In this document: positions 7,290 through 8,529 of the stretch, in pieces
Layout: each line of letters opens with the position of its first letter
Position numbering within the stretch: the first letter of the stretch is position 1
NCBI GenBank assembly: GCA_015222985.1
Contig: JADFWI010000327.1
Span: 1-8,529 of the forward strand
DNA from: Pseudomonadota bacterium
Lineage (GTDB): Bacteria > Desulfobacterota > Desulfobacteria > Desulfobacterales > C00003060
Reading direction: 5' to 3'
Length of the DNA: 8,529 nucleotides
Notes under the pieces: model-generated
Told to the model about the DNA's origin: nothing
The model's database searches: none
The model's input: the letters and a program-made list of their open reading frames with translations, nothing else
Made by a program: the position numbers and the translations under genes

Positions 7290-7596
7290 CCACCTTGTCA
7301 TCATAAGATAAAGAATCGATGAACGGGTAAGGCGGATCATAATTGCGAATGTCCTACAGGCCCAGGTAAACCAGGATTTTACGGATCACGTCATCCTGTT
7401 CGATAAAAGCTATAACGCGCATGCGTCCCTGGTACCTGGGGCGGGTCAAGGGATCGACTTCGTACATTTTCTGAATCAGTTGGGTCCTGCTCTCACGACT
7501 GGCAAAAGAAGCGCTGGACTCGGTAACTGACGGCACGATCTTGTCGCCTGCAGTACTGGCTCGGGCGGCACTGCAAACGAAGCGGCACGATGGAAC
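7290..7596 (-). pseudogene. IS91-like transposase, C-terminal remnant
   Basis: The minus-strand frame reads LIQKMYEVDPL, QGRMRVIAFIE and IRKILVYLGL. This matches the conserved C-terminal signature of IS91-type (Y2/HUH) transposases, usually YEVDPLxCPKCxGxMRxIAFIE followed by KILxHLGLWD. Here the CPxC cysteines have become RPRY, and the Trp after LGL is replaced by an amber stop (7354-7356). Beyond the stop the frame continues DIRNYDPPYPFID and SLSYDD, as expected for this tail. The catalytic part is absent. The upstream limit is uncertain. It is a dead fragment that marks past insertion next to the STAND gene. Confidence 0.7.
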
Positions 7597-7817
7597 CCAT
7601 TCCTGAACAATTTTGGTCTAGCGTTTGGTACTTTTTACAATGGCGTTACAGGATCAATAGCAGCCATGAGTTGTTTAATGGTGTTGATCATCTGTTACAA
7701 AACAATGGCAGCGATACTTTGGCTGTTTTAACAATTGGTTCGAATGCTGTTGTTATAGCCTCCTATGGTGACCATGGCCTATACGCTGTTTACGATTCCA
7801 TATCAACCGTTCCCTAA
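7590..7817 (+). CDS. unassigned ORF, 75 aa
   Basis: This open frame sits between two transposase remnants. The second half (HELFNGVDHLLQNNGSDTL, then an alternating hydrophobic stretch around LTIGSNAVVIASYGDHGLYA and VYDS) looks like a beta-rich domain end. The first half is less convincing, while the next frame over reads TANEAARWNPFLNNFGLAFG, TFYNGVTGSIAA, which also looks coding. A frameshifted remnant of a larger gene is therefore likely. There is no ribosome site and no recognised family. Confidence 0.3.
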   Translation: MEPIPEQFWSSVWYFLQWRYRINSSHELFNGVDHLLQNNGSDTLAVLTIGSNAVVIASYGDHGLYAVYDSISTVP

Positions 7818-7851
7818 ACTATCAACCATGCTTCTTCAATCATCATAGCTG

Positions 7852-8045
7852 TTAGATAATGACCACAAAGAGTTTTTCTGGCTGCTCCTAGATCTCCTTG
7901 AAAATTTCTATTACCTCAGATACGCTGATTTCCATATTCATGGCACTTCTCCTTTAGGTTTGATTTTTTTGAGTATCAAAACTATTACAAGGAACAGTGC
8001 CTTTTTTCTACTTTCCAGAATTCACACAAAATATTTTACACTACC
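7852..8045 (-). mobile_element. IS256-family remnant: one end and transposase N-terminus
   Basis: Reading on the minus strand, a terminal-repeat-like sequence GGTAGTGTAAAATATTTTGT (8026-8045) continues to GTGAA. A strong AAAGGAG site follows, then ATG at 7941. The product starts MNMEISVSEVIEIFKEI, meets an amber stop (7888-7890), and continues in frame with EQPEKLF before losing similarity. The pattern EISVPEV...FKEIQEQPEKLFEMIR is typical of the N-terminus of mutator-type (IS256) transposases, and TTTACACAAA-type ends are common in that family. The TAG replaces the expected Gln (CAG). The rest of the element, including the DDE core, is missing. Confidence 0.65.
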
Positions 8046-8063
8046 AGGGTTTCTCTTCCATGC

Positions 8064-8147
8064 TCAATCTACTTCCTCCAGCCTCAAAATATGGACCCTT
8101 CCTGACGAGCTTCCAGCTACAATGATACGGGCATCATAAGCAACCAT
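8064..8147 (-). pseudogene. WD40-repeat C-terminal fragment
   Basis: The frame reads MVAYDARIIVAGSSSGRVHI, then LRLEEVD and a stop. The IVAGxSxGRVHxLRLE pattern is the characteristic last blade of WD40 domains at the C-terminus of many bacterial STAND/NACHT-WD40 proteins. Only one blade remains. The sequence before it (minus strand, up to about 8240) contains the protein-like piece DREKVLQQIRDLFMISNPFN in another frame but no WD40 blades. The IS256-like end lies 18 bp past the stop, so the parent gene appears to have been mostly deleted near an insertion. Confidence 0.5.
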
Positions 8148-8314
8148 TCAGAAACACCCCCAAACACATTAAATGGGTTTGATATCATAAAAAGGTCTCT
8201 AATCTGCTGAAGTACTTTTTCGCGGTCATATACACATAATTATATGATGCCTGTTTATTGTTGTCCATCCAGTATCTTGAAATGTTGCTCTTTGATATGC
8301 TACTATTGGATTCC

Positions 8315-8529
8315 ATGAACTCAGAATACATTAACAAACTAGACGCTGAAACTCTGGAACTTCTTGCTGAAGCCGCTCACAAGGTCTGGATGGAAGGGAA
8401 ACTCCGTGATGGTTGGAAGTACGGTCCGGTCACAGACAAGGCCGGCAAAATACATAGCTGTCTCGTTCCTTATAGCCAGCTAAGCGAGGCGGACAGGAAA
8501 TCAGACCGAGACATGGTCCGAGGCATCCC
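8315..8529 (+). CDS. RyR (ryanodine receptor) domain protein, partial
   Basis: This gene is cut by the right edge after 71 codons. It starts MNSEYINKLDAETLELLAEA and continues with AHKVWMEGKLRDGWKYGP, TDKAGKIHSCLVPYSQLSEA and KSDRDMV. This is the RyR domain signature (W, K, GWxYG, D, K-x-H, LVPYxxLxE, DRDxV). In animals the domain occurs in calcium-release channels. In prokaryotes it is found in proteins often placed in nucleotide- and conflict-related systems, possibly as a ligand-binding module. The chosen ATG matches the usual distance to the domain; in-frame ATGs at 8282 and 8297 would add a hydrophobic leader (MLLFDMLLLDS). No clear ribosome site is seen for any of the three. What is fused downstream is not visible. 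Confidence 0.85.
   Translation, partial: MNSEYINKLDAETLELLAEAAHKVWMEGKLRDGWKYGPVTDKAGKIHSCLVPYSQLSEADRKSDRDMVRGI

Overview
The window looks like an accessory region of a bacterial chromosome. Genes use the standard code with Shine-Dalgarno-like sites and are compact. Nothing here fixes the taxon. The IS91-like and IS256-like remnants and the NACHT/TPR gene would suit an environmental Gram-negative lineage such as Desulfobacterota or Nitrospirota, but that is a weak inference.

Left part (1-2098), read on the minus strand: a gene for a protein with a degenerate Nudix-like N-terminus, a cupin and a cysteine motif (989-2098). It overlaps a small basic TTG-started ORF (835-1005). A possible 45-aa ORF (607-744) follows, then the start of a tRNA-guanine-transglycosylase-like gene (1-565) that runs off the window and carries a one-base frameshift near position 75. 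A short divergent promoter region (2099-2271) separates this block from a plus-strand inositol-monophosphatase-superfamily gene (2272-3217). That gene's C-terminus is also frameshifted, in an AAAA run.

Middle part: 3218-3973 is AT-rich and mostly non-coding, with one possible decayed minus-strand frame. It is followed by the dominant gene (3974-7078), a 1034-aa STAND-type protein. Its order is a Pro-rich N-terminal tail, DUF4062, a NACHT-like P-loop NTPase, a helical/winged-helix-like linker, and six kinesin-light-chain-type 42-aa TPRs. Parts of the TPR array are identical at DNA level with a 126/252-nt period.

Right part (7079-8529): a small graveyard of mobile and STAND-like debris. It holds the C-terminal remnant of an IS91-like transposase, an unassigned 75-aa ORF, and one end plus the transposase N-terminus of an IS256-family element with an amber stop. 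A 27-aa fragment resembling the last WD40 blade of a STAND protein follows, and then the start of a gene encoding a RyR (ryanodine-receptor) domain, cut by the window edge.

Taken together, a DUF4062-NACHT-TPR signalling ATPase, a WD40 tail and a RyR-domain gene among broken transposons suggest a biological-conflict (candidate defence) neighbourhood. This is inference from domain content; no function is demonstrated by the sequence. Two frameshifts next to short A runs or an A pair could be assembly errors instead of decay.
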